From positions 11,535,501 through 11,599,500 of the forward strand of contig JAFFSR010000218.1 of NCBI GenBank assembly GCA_017163975.1: a stretch of DNA of 64,000 nucleotides, given 5' to 3'. A program made the translations under genes and the position numbers. Within the stretch, counting starts at the first letter, position 1. Each line of letters begins with the position of its first letter. The notes under the pieces are model-generated. The model saw only the letters and a list, made by a program, of their open reading frames with translations, was not told the DNA's origin and searched no databases. Positions 40,440 through 51,446 of this stretch are shown here, piece by piece. The stretch is from Anastatus disparis. Taxonomy: Eukaryota > Arthropoda > Insecta > Hymenoptera > Eupelmidae.

Positions 40440-40800
40440 CCGTACGAAAAAAAGCACGGTTCACAGGGTTTGACGAAAACTAGCACCATTCGCAGTATCA
40501 AACGAAGACTAACATCACTCATTGCATTAGACGAAAACTAGCACGACTCACTTAATTAAGACGAAAACTAGCACTATTCGCTGAACTCCGACGAAAAGAA
40601 GCACGGTTCGACGAGTTTTAACGAAAACTAGCATAGTTCATGGAGCTCCGACGAAAAAAAGCACGGTTCGCTAAGTTTCAACGAAAAGTAGCACGACTCA
40701 TGGAGCTCCAACGAAAAAAAGCACGACACATTAGACTCGGACGAAAAGTAACACGATTCGCGAAACACTAACGAATACTAGCACAACTTGATATGCAATA
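40440..40800 (+). repeat. 30-bp tandem repeats at the left end of the foldback element
   Basis: About twelve units with the core ACGAAAA-(C/A/G)TAGCACG recur, and from 40531 to 40771 the spacing is exactly 30 bp. The second half of each unit (for example TTCGCTGAACTCCG or TCATGGAGCTCCA) alternates between two types. Confidence 0.9.
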
Positions 40801-40972
40801 TTACAATTTGTACCTTATTAAAAACTTGATTATTTTAATATCTTAACAAATAGTTAATTAATAAAATATAATGAAAAGGTGTTTATTAGTTATTTTTCTT
40901 ATGAATTGTTTCAATATTTTCAATATGTTTTAATGAAATTATTTGCTCAGTGGTTTTCGATTCGTCTGATTA

Positions 40973-41375
40973 CTCCCATGACAATTTTACCATTATTTTT
41001 TTAACAAAAAGTTATTTATTTAAATGAATAAATGCGCGATTGTAAGAGTTGAACATTCATTTTCTATTACTCCGTTCAAAGAATCTTGGCATCACATTTT
41101 TCACAAATAAAGAACAAGAGTTTCAAATTTATCTGGCATACAAATCTTAAACTCAATTACTGTAGGTGTAAGATTTAAACTTAGTTATTGAAATCAAAAC
41201 CACTTTTTAGCATAAATCATGAAGTATATGATATTATATTTTATAAAATTAATTTTAGTTTGATTATTCATGGTAATATGTCATACTACACACTGTTTTG
41301 CTACGGCGAAAATGGACGGTTTTAATGTTTGTGACTTAATCTTGATAACATGTAATTGAACTTTGCGCTTATATT
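40973..41375. other. Left-arm-specific segment of the foldback element
   Basis: Comparison of the arms shows about 400 bp here that are absent from the right arm, which instead has about 32 bp (49432-49463) including the GC-rich CGGCCGGAAAGCGGC. No terminal repeats or coding frame are seen in this segment, so it may be an insertion, or the right arm may carry a deletion. Confidence 0.5.
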
Positions 41376-41559
41376 AAATTCATTTTACATACATGTTAAA
41401 CCACAGCAATTTCGAAACTCAATTGTTTCATTGTTTTTATATAAATACAATTGCTTACCGAAAATTCAATTCCAAATTATTTCCTTTAAGTCTACCCTGT
41501 TGAAAAAAACCATATGGTTTTATCATGTGGTCATCATGACCATGTAGTCATTTATGAAA

Positions 41560-44500
41560 AATTACTTTTGTCTCGCAAATTCAGAGGGTGAAAAGTTCTT
41601 TACTTTCGCCCAATTTAATTTCTCTAAAATTAAGGGGGCGAAAAGTACTTTACTCCCGCAAGTCAAATTTCTCTTAAATGAAGGGGGAGCTGTTTACTTT
41701 TCTCCCGCTAATTCAGAGGGCGAAAAGTTCTTTACTCTCGCCAAATTTCATTTCTCTAACAATAAGCGGGCGTAAAGTAATTACTCCCGCAAGTCAAATT
41801 ACTCTTAAATGAAGGGAGAGCTGTGTACTTTTCTCCCGCAAATTCAGAAGGCGAAAAGTTCTTTATTCCCGCCAAATCTAATTTCTCTAAAAATAAGAGG
41901 GCGAAAAGTACTTTACTCCCGCAAGTCAAATTACTCTTAAATAAAGGGGAAGCTGTGTACTTTTCTCCCGCAAATTCAGAGGGCGAAAAGTTCTTTATTC
42001 CCGCAAAATCTAATTTCTCTAAAAATAAGAGGGCGAAAAGTACTTTACTCCCGCAAGTCAAATTACTCTTAAATGAAGGGAGAGCTGTGTACTTTTCTCC
42101 CGCAAATTCAGAAGGCGAAAAGTTCTTTACTCCCGCCAAATTTAATTTCTTTAAAAATAAGTGGGCGTAAAGTACTTTTATTCCGTAAATTAAAGTTTTC
42201 TTAAATTTAGCAAGGAGAAAAAATTTTTTTCTCGTAAATAAGAGGGCGAAAAGTTCTTTATTCCCACCAAATTTAATTTCTCTAACAATAAAAGGGCGAA
42301 AAGTACTTTTCTCCCGCAAATTGAATTTCTCCTAGATTAAGCGAGAGGAATGTATTTTTCTCTCGTAAATTCAGAGGGCGAAAAGTTCTTTACTCCCGCC
42401 AAATTTAATTTCTCTAAAAATAAGTGGGCGAAAAGTACTTTACTCCCGCAAGTCAAATTACTCTTAAATAAAGGGGAAGCTGTGTACTTTTCTCCCGCAA
42501 ATTCAGAGGGCGAAAAGTTCTTTATTCCCGCCAAATCTAATTTCTCTAAAAATAAGAGGGCGAAAAGTACTTTACTCCCGCAAGTCAAATTTCTCTTAAA
42601 TGAAGGGGGAGCTGTTTACTTTTCTCCCGCTAATTCAGAGGGCGAAAAGTTCTTTATTCCCGCCAAATCTAATTTCTCTAAAAATAAGAGGGCGAAAAGT
42701 ACTTTACTCCCGCAAGTCAAATTTCTCTTAAATAAAGGGGAAGCTGTGTACTTTTCTCCCGCAAATTCAGAAGGCAAAAAGTTCTTTATTCCCACCAAAT
42801 CTAATTTCTCTAAAAATAAGAGGGCGAAAAGTACTTTATTCCCGCAAGGCAAATAACTCTGAAATGAAAAGGGAGCTGTGTACTTTTCTCCCGCAAATTC
42901 AGTGGGCAAAACGTTCTTTACTCCCGTTAAATTCAATTTCTATAAAAATAGGCGGGGCGTAAAGTACTTTTATTCCGTTAATTAAATTTTTCTTCTATTT
43001 AGCGAGAAAAAAAAATTTTTTTCTCGTAAATAAGAGGGCAAAAAGTTCTTTACTCCCGCCACATTTAATTTTTCTAAAAATAAAAGGGCGAAAAGTACTT
43101 TTCTCCCGCAAATTGAATTTCTCCTAGATTAAGCGAGAGGAATGTATTTTTCTCTCGTAAATTCAGAGGGCGAAAAGTTCTTTACTCCCGCCAAATTTAA
43201 TTTCTCTAAAAATAAGTGGGCGAAAAGTACTTTACTCCCGCAAGTCAAATTACTCTTAAATAAAGGGGAAGCTGTGTACTTTTCTCCCGCAAATTCAGAG
43301 GGCGAAAAGTTCTTTATTCCCGCCAAATCTAATTTCTCTAAAAATAAGAGGGCGAAAAGTACGTTACTCCCGCAAGTCAAATTATTCTGAAATGAAGGGG
43401 GAGCTGTGTACTTTTCATTTTTTGAATTTCATTTCTCTAAAAATAAGCGGGCGTAAAGTAATTACTCCCGCAAGTCAAATTAGTCTTAAATAAAGGGGGA
43501 GCTGTGTACTTTTCTCCGTGTCGCAAATTCAGAGGGCGAAAAGTTCTTTACTCCCGCCAAATTTAATTTCTTCGAAAATAAGCGGGCGAAAAGTACTTTT
43601 ATTACGTAAATTAAATTTTTCTTGAATTGAGCGGGAAAAAAAAATTTTTTTTCGTAAATAAGAGGGCGAAAAGTTCTTTATTCCCGCCAAATTTAATTTC
43701 TCTAACAATAAGAGGGCGAAAAGTACTTTTCCCCCGCAAATTCAATTTCTCCTAGATTAAGCGGGAGGAAAGTATTTTTCTTTCGTAAATTCAGAGGGTG
43801 AAAAGTTCTTTACTCCCGCCAAATTTCTTTAAAAATAAGCGGGCGTAAAGTACTTTTATTCCGTGAATTAAATTTTTCTTAAATTTAGCAAAAAGAAAAA
43901 ATTTTTTTCTCGTAAATAAGAGGACGAAAAGTTCTTTATTCCCGCCAAATTTGGTTATTCTAAAAATAAGAGGGCGAAAAGTACTTTACTCCCGCAAGTC
44001 AAATTACTCTGGAATGAAGGCGGAGCTGTGTACTTTTCTCCTGCAAATTCAGAGGGCAAAAAGATCTTTACTCTCGCTACATTTAATTTTTTTAAAATAA
44101 GCGGGCAAAAAGTACGTTACTCCCGCAAGTCAAATTACTCTGAAATGAAGGAAGAGCTGTGTACTTTTCTCCCGCAAATTTAGTGGGCGAAAAGTTCTTT
44201 ACTCCCGCCTAATTTAATTTCTCTAAAAATAAGAGGGCGAAAAGTACTTTACTCCCTCAAGTCAAATTACTCTGAATTGAAGAGGGAGCTGTGTACTTTT
44301 CTCCCGCAAATTCAGAGGGCAGAAAGTTCTTTACTCCCGCCACATTTAATTTTTCTAAAAATAAACGGGCGAAAAGTAGGTTACTGCCGCAAGTCAAATT
44401 ACTCTTAAGTAAAGGGGAAGCTGTGTACTTTTCTCTCGTAAATTCAGAGAGCGAAAAGTTTTTACTCCCGCTAAATTTAATTTCTTTAAAAATAAGCGAG

Positions 44501-45424
44501 CGTAAAGTACTTTTATTCCGTAAATTAAATTTTTCTTAATTTTAGCAAAAGAAAAAATTTTTTCTCGTAAATAAGAGGGCGAAAAGTTCTGTATTCCCGC
44601 CAAATTTAATTTCTTTAAAAATAAGAGGGCGAAAAGTACTTTACTCACGCAAGTCAAAGTACTCTGGAATGAAGGGGAAGCTGTGTACTTTTCTCCTGCA
44701 AATTCAGAGGGCAAAAAGTTCTTTACTCCCCCTACATTTAATTTTTTAAAAATAAGCGGGCAAAAGTACGTTACTCCCGCAAGTCAAATTACTCTGAAAT
44801 GAAGGGGAGCTGTGTACTTTTCTCCCGCAAATTAAGAGGGCGAAAAGTTCTACACTCCCGCTAAATTTCATTTCTCTAAAAATAATCGGGCGTAAAGTAA
44901 TTACTCCCGGAAGTCAAATTACTCTGAAATGAAGGGGGAGCTGTGTACTTTTCTCCTGCAAATTCAGAGGGCGAAAAGTTCTTCACTCCCGCCAAATTTC
45001 ATTTCTCTAAAAATAAGCGGGCGTAAAGTAATTACTCCCGCAATTCAAATTACTCTGAAATGAAGGGGGCTGTGTACTTATCTCCCGCAAATTCAGAGGG
45101 CGAAAAGGTCTTTACTCTCGCCAAATTTAATTTTCTCTAAAAATTAGCGGGCGAAAAGTACTTTTCTCTTGCAAATTAAATTTCTCTTAAATTGAGCCAG
45201 AGCAAAGTATTTTTCTCCTGCAAATTCAGAGGGCGAAAAGTTCTTTACTTTCGCCAATTTTAATTTCTCTAAAATTAAGGGGGCGAAAAGTACTTTACTC
45301 CCGCAAGTCCAATTACTCTTAAATGAAGAGGGAGCTGTGTACTTTTCACCCGCAAATTCAGAGGGCGAAAAGTTCTATACTCACGCCAAATTTAATTTCT
45401 TTAAAAATAAGCGGGAGAAAAGTA
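41560..45424 (+). repeat. 132-bp tandem array, left arm
   Basis: The unit contains three related blocks, each with a CTCCCGC or TTCCCGC motif: GGCGAAAAGTACTTTACTCC, GAGCTGTGTACTTTTCTCCC and GGCGAAAAGTTCTTTA followed by CCCGCC. The intact period is 132 bp (for example 41901 to 42033). Some units are shortened. Because 132 is divisible by three, frames stay open over several units on both strands, giving spurious ORFs with a 44-residue period. Confidence 0.9.
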
Positions 45425-48055
45425 CGCCCCTCTTCATTTAAGAAAAATTTGACTTACGGGAGTAACGTACTTTTCGCCCGTTTATTTTTAGAAAAATTAA
45501 ATGTGGCGGGAGTAAAGAACTTTTTGCCCTCTTATTTACGAGAAAAAAATTTTTTTTCTCGCTAAATAGAAGAAAAATTTAATTAACGGAATAAAAGTAC
45601 TTTACGCCCCGCCTATTTTTATAGAAATTGAATTTAACGGGAGTAAAGAACTTTTGCCCACTGAATTTGCGGGAGAAAAGTACACAGCTCCTTTTCATTT
45701 CAGAGTTATTTGCCTTGCGGGAGTATAGTACTTTTCGCCCTCTTATTTTTAAAGAAATAAAATTTGGCGGGAATAAAGAACTTCTCGCCCTCTTATTTAC
45801 GAGAAAAAAATTTTTTCTTCTCGCTAAATTTAAGAAAAATTTCATTTGCGAAATAAAAGTACTTTACGCCCGTTTATTTTTAAAGAAATTAAATTTGGCC
45901 GGAGTGAAGAACTTTTCGCCCTCTGAATTTGCGGGAAAAAAGTACACAGCTCCCACTTTATTTAAAAGTAATTTGACTTGCGGGAGTAACGTACTTTTCG
46001 CCCGCTTATTTTTAGAAAAATTAAATGTGGCGGGAGTAAAGAACTTTTTGCCCCCTGAATTTGCGGGAGAAAAATACACAGCTCCCCCTTCATTTCAGAG
46101 TAATTTAACTTGCGGAAGTAAAGTACTTTTCGCCTTCTTATTTTTAAAGAAATAAAATTTGGCGGGTATAAAGAACTTTTTGCCCTCTTGTTTACGAGAA
46201 GAAAATTTTTTTTTCTCGCTAAATTTAAGAAAAATTTAATTTACGGAATAAAAGTACTTTACGCCCGTTTATTTTTAAAGAAATTAAATTTGGCCGGAGT
46301 GAAGAACTTTTCGCCCTCTGAATTTGCGGGAAAAAAGTACACAGCTCCCACTTTATTTAAAAGTAATTTGACTTGCGGGAGTAACGTACTTTTCGCCCGC
46401 TTATTTTTAGAAAAATTAAATGTGGCGGGAGTAAAGAACTTTTTGCCCTCTGAATTTGCGGGAGAAAAGTACACAGCTCCCCCTTCATTTCAGAGTAATT
46501 TAACTTGCGGGAGTAAAGTACTTTTCGCCCTCTTTATTTTAGAAAAATTAAATGACGCGGGAATAAAGAACTTTTCGCCCTCTTATTTACTAGAAAAAAA
46601 TTTTTTTTTCTTGCTTAATGTAGGAAAAATTTAATTAACGGAATAAAAGTACTTTACGCCCGCTTATTTTTAGAGAAATTAAATTTGACGGGAGTAAAGA
46701 ACTTTTTGCCCTCTGAATTTGCGGGAGAAAAGTCGACAGCTCACCCTCCATTTCAGAGTAATTTGACTTGCAGGAGTAAAGTACTTTTCGCCCTCTTATT
46801 TTTAGAAAAATTAAATGACGCGGGAATAAAGAACTTTTCGCCCTTTTATTTACGAGAAGAAAATTTTTTTTTCTCGCTAAATTTAAGAAAAATTTAATTT
46901 ACAGAATAAAAGTACTTTACGCTCGTTTATTTTTAAAGAAATTAAATTTGGCGGGAGTAAAGAACTTTTTGCCCTCTGAATTTGCGGGAGAAAAGTACAC
47001 AGCTCCCCCTTCATTTCAGAGTAATTCGACTTGCGGGAGTAAAGTACTTTACGCCCGCTTATTTTTAAAGGAATTAAATTTGGCGGGAATAAAGAACTTT
47101 TCGCCCTCTGAATTTGCGGGAGAAAAGTACACAGCTCCCCCTTCATTTAAGAGTAATTTGACTTGCGGGAGTAACGTACTTTTCGCCCGCTTATTTCTAG
47201 AAAAATTAAATGTGGCGGGAGTAAAGAACTTTTTGCCCTCTGAATTTGCTGGAGAAAAGTACACAGCTCCCCCTTCATTTCAGAGTAATTTAACTTGCGG
47301 GAGTAAAGTACTTTTCGCCTTCTTATTTTTAAAGAAATAAAATTTGGCGGGAATAAAGAACTTTTTGCCCTCTTGTTTACGAGAAGAAAATTTTTTTTTC
47401 TCGCTAAATTTAAGAAAAATTTAATTTACGGAATAAAAGTACTTTACGCCCGTTTATTTTTAAAGAAATAAAATTTGGCGGGAGTGAAGAACTTTTCGCC
47501 CTCTGAATTTGCGGGAAGAAAGTACACAGCTCCCCTTCATTTAAAAGTAATTTGACTTGCGGGAGTAACGTACTTTTCGCCCGTTTATTTCTAGAAAAAT
47601 TAAATGTGGCGGGAGTAAAGAACGTTTTGCCCTCTGAATTTGCGGGAGAAAAGTACACAGCACCCCCTCCATTTCAGAGTAATTTGACTTGCAGGAGTAG
47701 AGTACTTTTCACCCTCTTATTTTTAGAAAAATTAAATGACGTGGGAATAAAGAACTTTTCGCCCTCTTATTTACGAGAAGAAAATTTTTTTTTCTCGCTA
47801 AATTTAAGAAAAATTTAATTTACGGAATAGAAGTACTTTACGCCCGTTTATTTTTAAAGAAATTAAATTTGGCGGGAATGAAGAACTTTTCGCTCTCTGA
47901 ATTTGCGGGAGAAAAGTACACAGCTCCCCCTTCATTTAAGAGAAATTTGACTCTTGGGAGTAAAGTACTTTTCGCCCCCTTAATTTTAGAGAAATTAAAT
48001 TTGGCGAAAGTAAAGAACTTTTCGCCCTCTGAATTTGCGAGGCAAAAGTAATTTT
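45425..48055 (-). repeat. 132-bp tandem array, right arm (inverted)
   Basis: The same repeat family as 41560-45424 in the opposite orientation, so that the boundary near 45425 is the symmetry axis of the element. The array is shorter than that of the left arm (about 2.6 versus 3.9 kb), indicating unequal expansion or deletion since the arms were identical. Confidence 0.9.
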
Positions 48056-48120
48056 TCATAAATGACCACATGGACATGATGACCACATGGTTAAACCATA
48101 TGGTTTTTTTCAACAGGGTA

Positions 48121-49311
48121 AAGCTGTAATACGTTTCATCACATAAAATAAAAAAAAATTGTTGTGATATAAAATAATATTATATTTTTTAAACCTTCGT
48201 TGTTTTAAAAAATACTTTTTAACAAATAATTCGGTATTTATTCAAAAATATGGATGAATTCATTCGTATCATAGTTATCAATGCGAAAACATTTTATTCA
48301 GAAAGAGCTTTTGGACAAAAATTAAAAACACGTTTAGTTGTAAAATAACAGAAAGCGGAAAAAATATTAAAAGTATTTTATTCCAAGTTCATTTTACTTT
48401 TCGAAACGGGTGTGGAAGGTAAAAATCACGTTACACACCAGTTTCAAATAATACTTTATACCACGAGAGCCGAATAATCATATTGAAGTTCTGATTTTGA
48501 GGTTAGAGTGGTAAAAAAGAAGTTTTGTAATCTGTGAATTTAATAAGCTATAACTTTGATCTAATCTAGCAAATGACTGTATTTAAAAATTTTTTTTTTA
48601 TGTTTATCTTTTCTTCCGAATCGAACTTATCGAAAAATCTAATAAAATATCATTAATATAAAAACTCACGCAGTCTTGATTTGAGTCAAGACAAATTTTT
48701 TATAAAAAATATAAGCCAAACTTGTTTTTTATTTTTAAAAGCAATACATGACCTCAGTTAGGTTTCTAAAAAAGGTCATTATAAAGTCTGATTAGTACCA
48801 AAATTTAGTTTTTAATTTAAAAAAATTCTCAATATTCAGTTTTGAGTTGAGTTGAGGTAAATATAAAAACATAAAATTCTCATCAGAAGTGAGTACTGAG
48901 AGAAAAGTACATAAATTTCGTTCAAATTAGCAACAAAAAATTCACGAAAATTCTGTGAAAAATATTAATATGTATTCGATACAATAATCAAAGTTATAGC
49001 TCATAAAATTCACAGATTACAAACCTTGCTTTTTAATAAATGAACTTGGAATAAAATACTTTTAATATTTTTTCCGCTTTCTGTTATTTTAAAACTACAC
49101 GTGTTTCTTAATTTTTGTCCAAAAGCTCTTCCTGAAATAAATGTTTTTGCATTGATAATTATGATACGAATGAATCCATCCATATTTTTTAGTAAATACC
49201 AAATTATTTGTTAAAAAGAATTTTTAAAACAACGAAGGTTTAAAAAATATTATATTATTTAATATATCACAACAATTTTTTTATTTTATGTGATGAATCG
49301 TATTATAGCTT
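48121..49311. mobile_element. Nested long-inverted-repeat element in the right arm
   Basis: The ends read AAGCTGTAATACG (left) and AAGCTATAATACG (right, reverse complement), with inverted repeats continuing for several hundred bp. TA flanks both ends (48119-48120 and 49312-49313). The mirror position of the left arm, near 41490, lacks the element and reads through from the CAACAGGG equivalent to the AAGGAAATAATTT equivalent, giving an empty-site comparison. It has no coding frame. A TA target suggests a Tc1/mariner-like mobiliser, without proof. Confidence 0.8.
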
Positions 49312-49639
49312 TAAACTTTTAAGGAAATTATTTGTAATTGAATTTTCGGTAAGCAATTGTATTTATATAAAAACAATGAAACAACTGAGTTTCGAAATTG
49401 CTGTGCTTTAACATGTGTATAAAATGAATTTTTTGCACTCCGGCCGGAAAGCGGCAACTTTCTAATCAAACGAATCGAAAACCACTGAGCAAATAATTTA
49501 ATTAAAACATATTGAAAATATTGAAACAATTCATAAGAAAAATAAAAATAAACCCCTTCTCATTATATTTTATTAATTAACTATTTGTTAAGAGTTAAGA
49601 TAATCAAGTTTTTAATAAGGTACAAATTGTAATATTGCA

Positions 49640-49990
49640 TATCGAGTTGTGCTAGTATTCGTCAGTGTTTCGCGAATCGTGTTACTTTTCGTCCGAGTCT
49701 AACGTGTCGTGCTTTTTTTCGTTGGAGCTCCATGAGTCGTGCTACTTTTCGTTGAAACTTAGCGAACCGTGCTTTTTTTCGTCAGAGCTCCATGAACTGT
49801 GCTAGTTTTCGTTGAAACTCAGCGAACCGTGCTTTTTTTCGTTAAATTTTCACCATTCGTGCTAATCTTCGTCAAACCCTGTGAACCGTGCTTTTTTTCG
49901 TAAGGGAAACACGAACGGTGCTACTTTTCGTTAAAACTCTTTGAACTGTGCTTATTTTCGTAAAAGCCTGAGTCGTGCTTTTTTTCGTAC
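49640..49990 (-). repeat. 30-bp tandem repeats at the right end of the foldback element
   Basis: Inverted counterpart of the left terminal array: about twelve units with the core CGTGCTANTTTTCGT at roughly 30-bp spacing. Confidence 0.9.
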
Positions 49991-50027
49991 GGGACGTCGT
50001 AATGATAGCTGAAATACAGCGACGTTA
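49986..50027 (+). mobile_element. tRNA-derived SINE, copy C, right piece (tail)
   Basis: TAATGATAGCTGAAATACAG followed by CGACGTT matches the end of the tail of copy B read in the same orientation as the left piece at 40326-40434. Joining the two over TAAT restores the SINE tail order seen in copies A and B. The first few bases overlap the terminus of the foldback element. Confidence 0.7.
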
Positions 50028-51446
50028 AATAAAATTAAAAAGTTATGGATATTATGCGAAATAATTTATTTAAAATAAGAAGACAGTACAAACAATTATA
50101 CATAAATCAAAATAATTATTTTTACAGCTGTGTTAAGAGTGTCATATTTAACATTAACATGTCATTTAAAACGGAAAAAACTTTTCAAAATTTATTATGA
50201 CTATTTTGAAAAAAATTTTCCTTACAATCAACAAAAATTGACGTTTTATGTACATCATTACCTTAAACTTATTAACTGACATATGTTTCTTTTTAAACTT
50301 TTACATCAAGTATAAAATGTAAATTCACCAGAGAATAAATCATTTGATTAAAATTAAAAATTATTTCTTAACATGGCATTATTTCAAGCTTTGATATAAA
50401 ATTTCATATAATCAATAGGTTAAACAATATTTTATTTTTATTTCTTAAACTATTAAGCATAGCTTATTAAGTTTACTTTATCAATGTTTAACAGCAAAAT
50501 CATTGCATCTGGATTTGATTTTCCAAATTTTAGGCTACTAAATACTAATATCAACTGTGTATAAAACTTCATTTTTTTATTCATGTCACGCAAAAATTGA
50601 AAATGCTACGCTCTACAATAAATATAGGCGTTCACTATCAGTCGCGGTAAGGATTTTAAAAAAGAATTGGAATGGCTAAAAGGAAATGTCGAAATGCTAT
50701 CTTTAGGAATATCTAATTTTGGTGTTCAAACATCTATTAAAACATATTTAAAACCAGATAAAATAAGTGTAAAACTATTATGAATGTATTAAAATTGGAA
50801 TTCAACACTTACGCTTTTTTATTGACTTAGATTAAAAAAATTTATAGCTAATCATAGAAATTACAAGGTCACATTGATTTAGGTCGTTTTTTTTAGTTTC
50901 GAAATAAGATTTTTTAACGAAATTTTTTAAAAAGTACAATCTAAGGTAAGCGCATTAATGACTCGTAAAATTTTTGACTTTATAAATAATGCAACTTTGT
51001 GGAACTATTTCAAAACTACAAAATAATTTATTTCAAAGCTCTACTTATTTATAATAAAATGACTGATTTGATTGTTTTGCAAATAATTTGATTTAAAAAC
51101 TTTTCTAATTAAAAATAATATTAATACTAAAACTATCCTAAAACTTCAATAAATGATTTCATCAAACATATAATTTACATGTATACATTATTAATTTCGC
51201 ATAACATTCAAAATTATCGTCTATAAAATTCTTCTATACTTATCATATCAATTTATTTAATGAAATCATTTATCAAAAAAGTATTCTCAAAAATTTTTCT
51301 CAGTCTACTTCACCCCTAACGAAACACTTGTGAAAGAAAAAAAAAATTGTGTCGACTCCATTGTGTACGTATGCGAAGAATAAGAATATTTAACAACACG
51401 AGAGTTATTTCTTATTTAAAAAGAAAAAACAAATAATTTTTTTTTC
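50028..51446. other. Intergenic sequence with a 45-codon orphan open frame
   Basis: AT-rich. On the plus strand, an acceptor-like CACTATCAG near 50641 opens a frame of about 45 codons with non-random composition (including KKELEWLKGNVEMLSLGIS) that ends at a TGA near 50783. There is no ATG. I do not recognise it; it could be a pseudo-exon or a transposon fragment. Confidence 0.3.

Larger units (their letters stand above)
40435..49990. mobile_element. Giant foldback (inverted-repeat) transposable element
   Basis: The termini are CGACGCCCCGTACGAAAA on the left and, reverse-complemented, CGACGTCCCGTACGAAAA on the right. TAAT lies directly outside both ends, and the flanks are two pieces of one SINE. 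The arms are near-mirror images about 45.42 kb with almost no spacer. Each arm has, from outside in: a block of 30-bp tandem repeats, a unique segment of several hundred bp, and a long array of 132-bp repeats. This architecture resembles Foldback-type elements such as Drosophila FB, whose inverted repeats also contain roughly 31-bp subrepeats. No transposase frame is present, so it would be non-autonomous. The borders are set by inverted-repeat and SINE comparison; superfamily is unknown. Confidence 0.8.

Noticed and set aside
41356..48113. Dozens of ORFs of 60-187 codons on both strands, with a shared 44-residue repeat
   Set aside because: They are produced by the 132-bp tandem repeat, appear in several frames and on both strands, and are broken repeatedly.
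40440..50000. CRISPR-like array because of the regular 30-bp repeats
   Set aside because: There are no spacers, both arms are inverted copies, and the context is an insect genome; it is the end of a foldback element.
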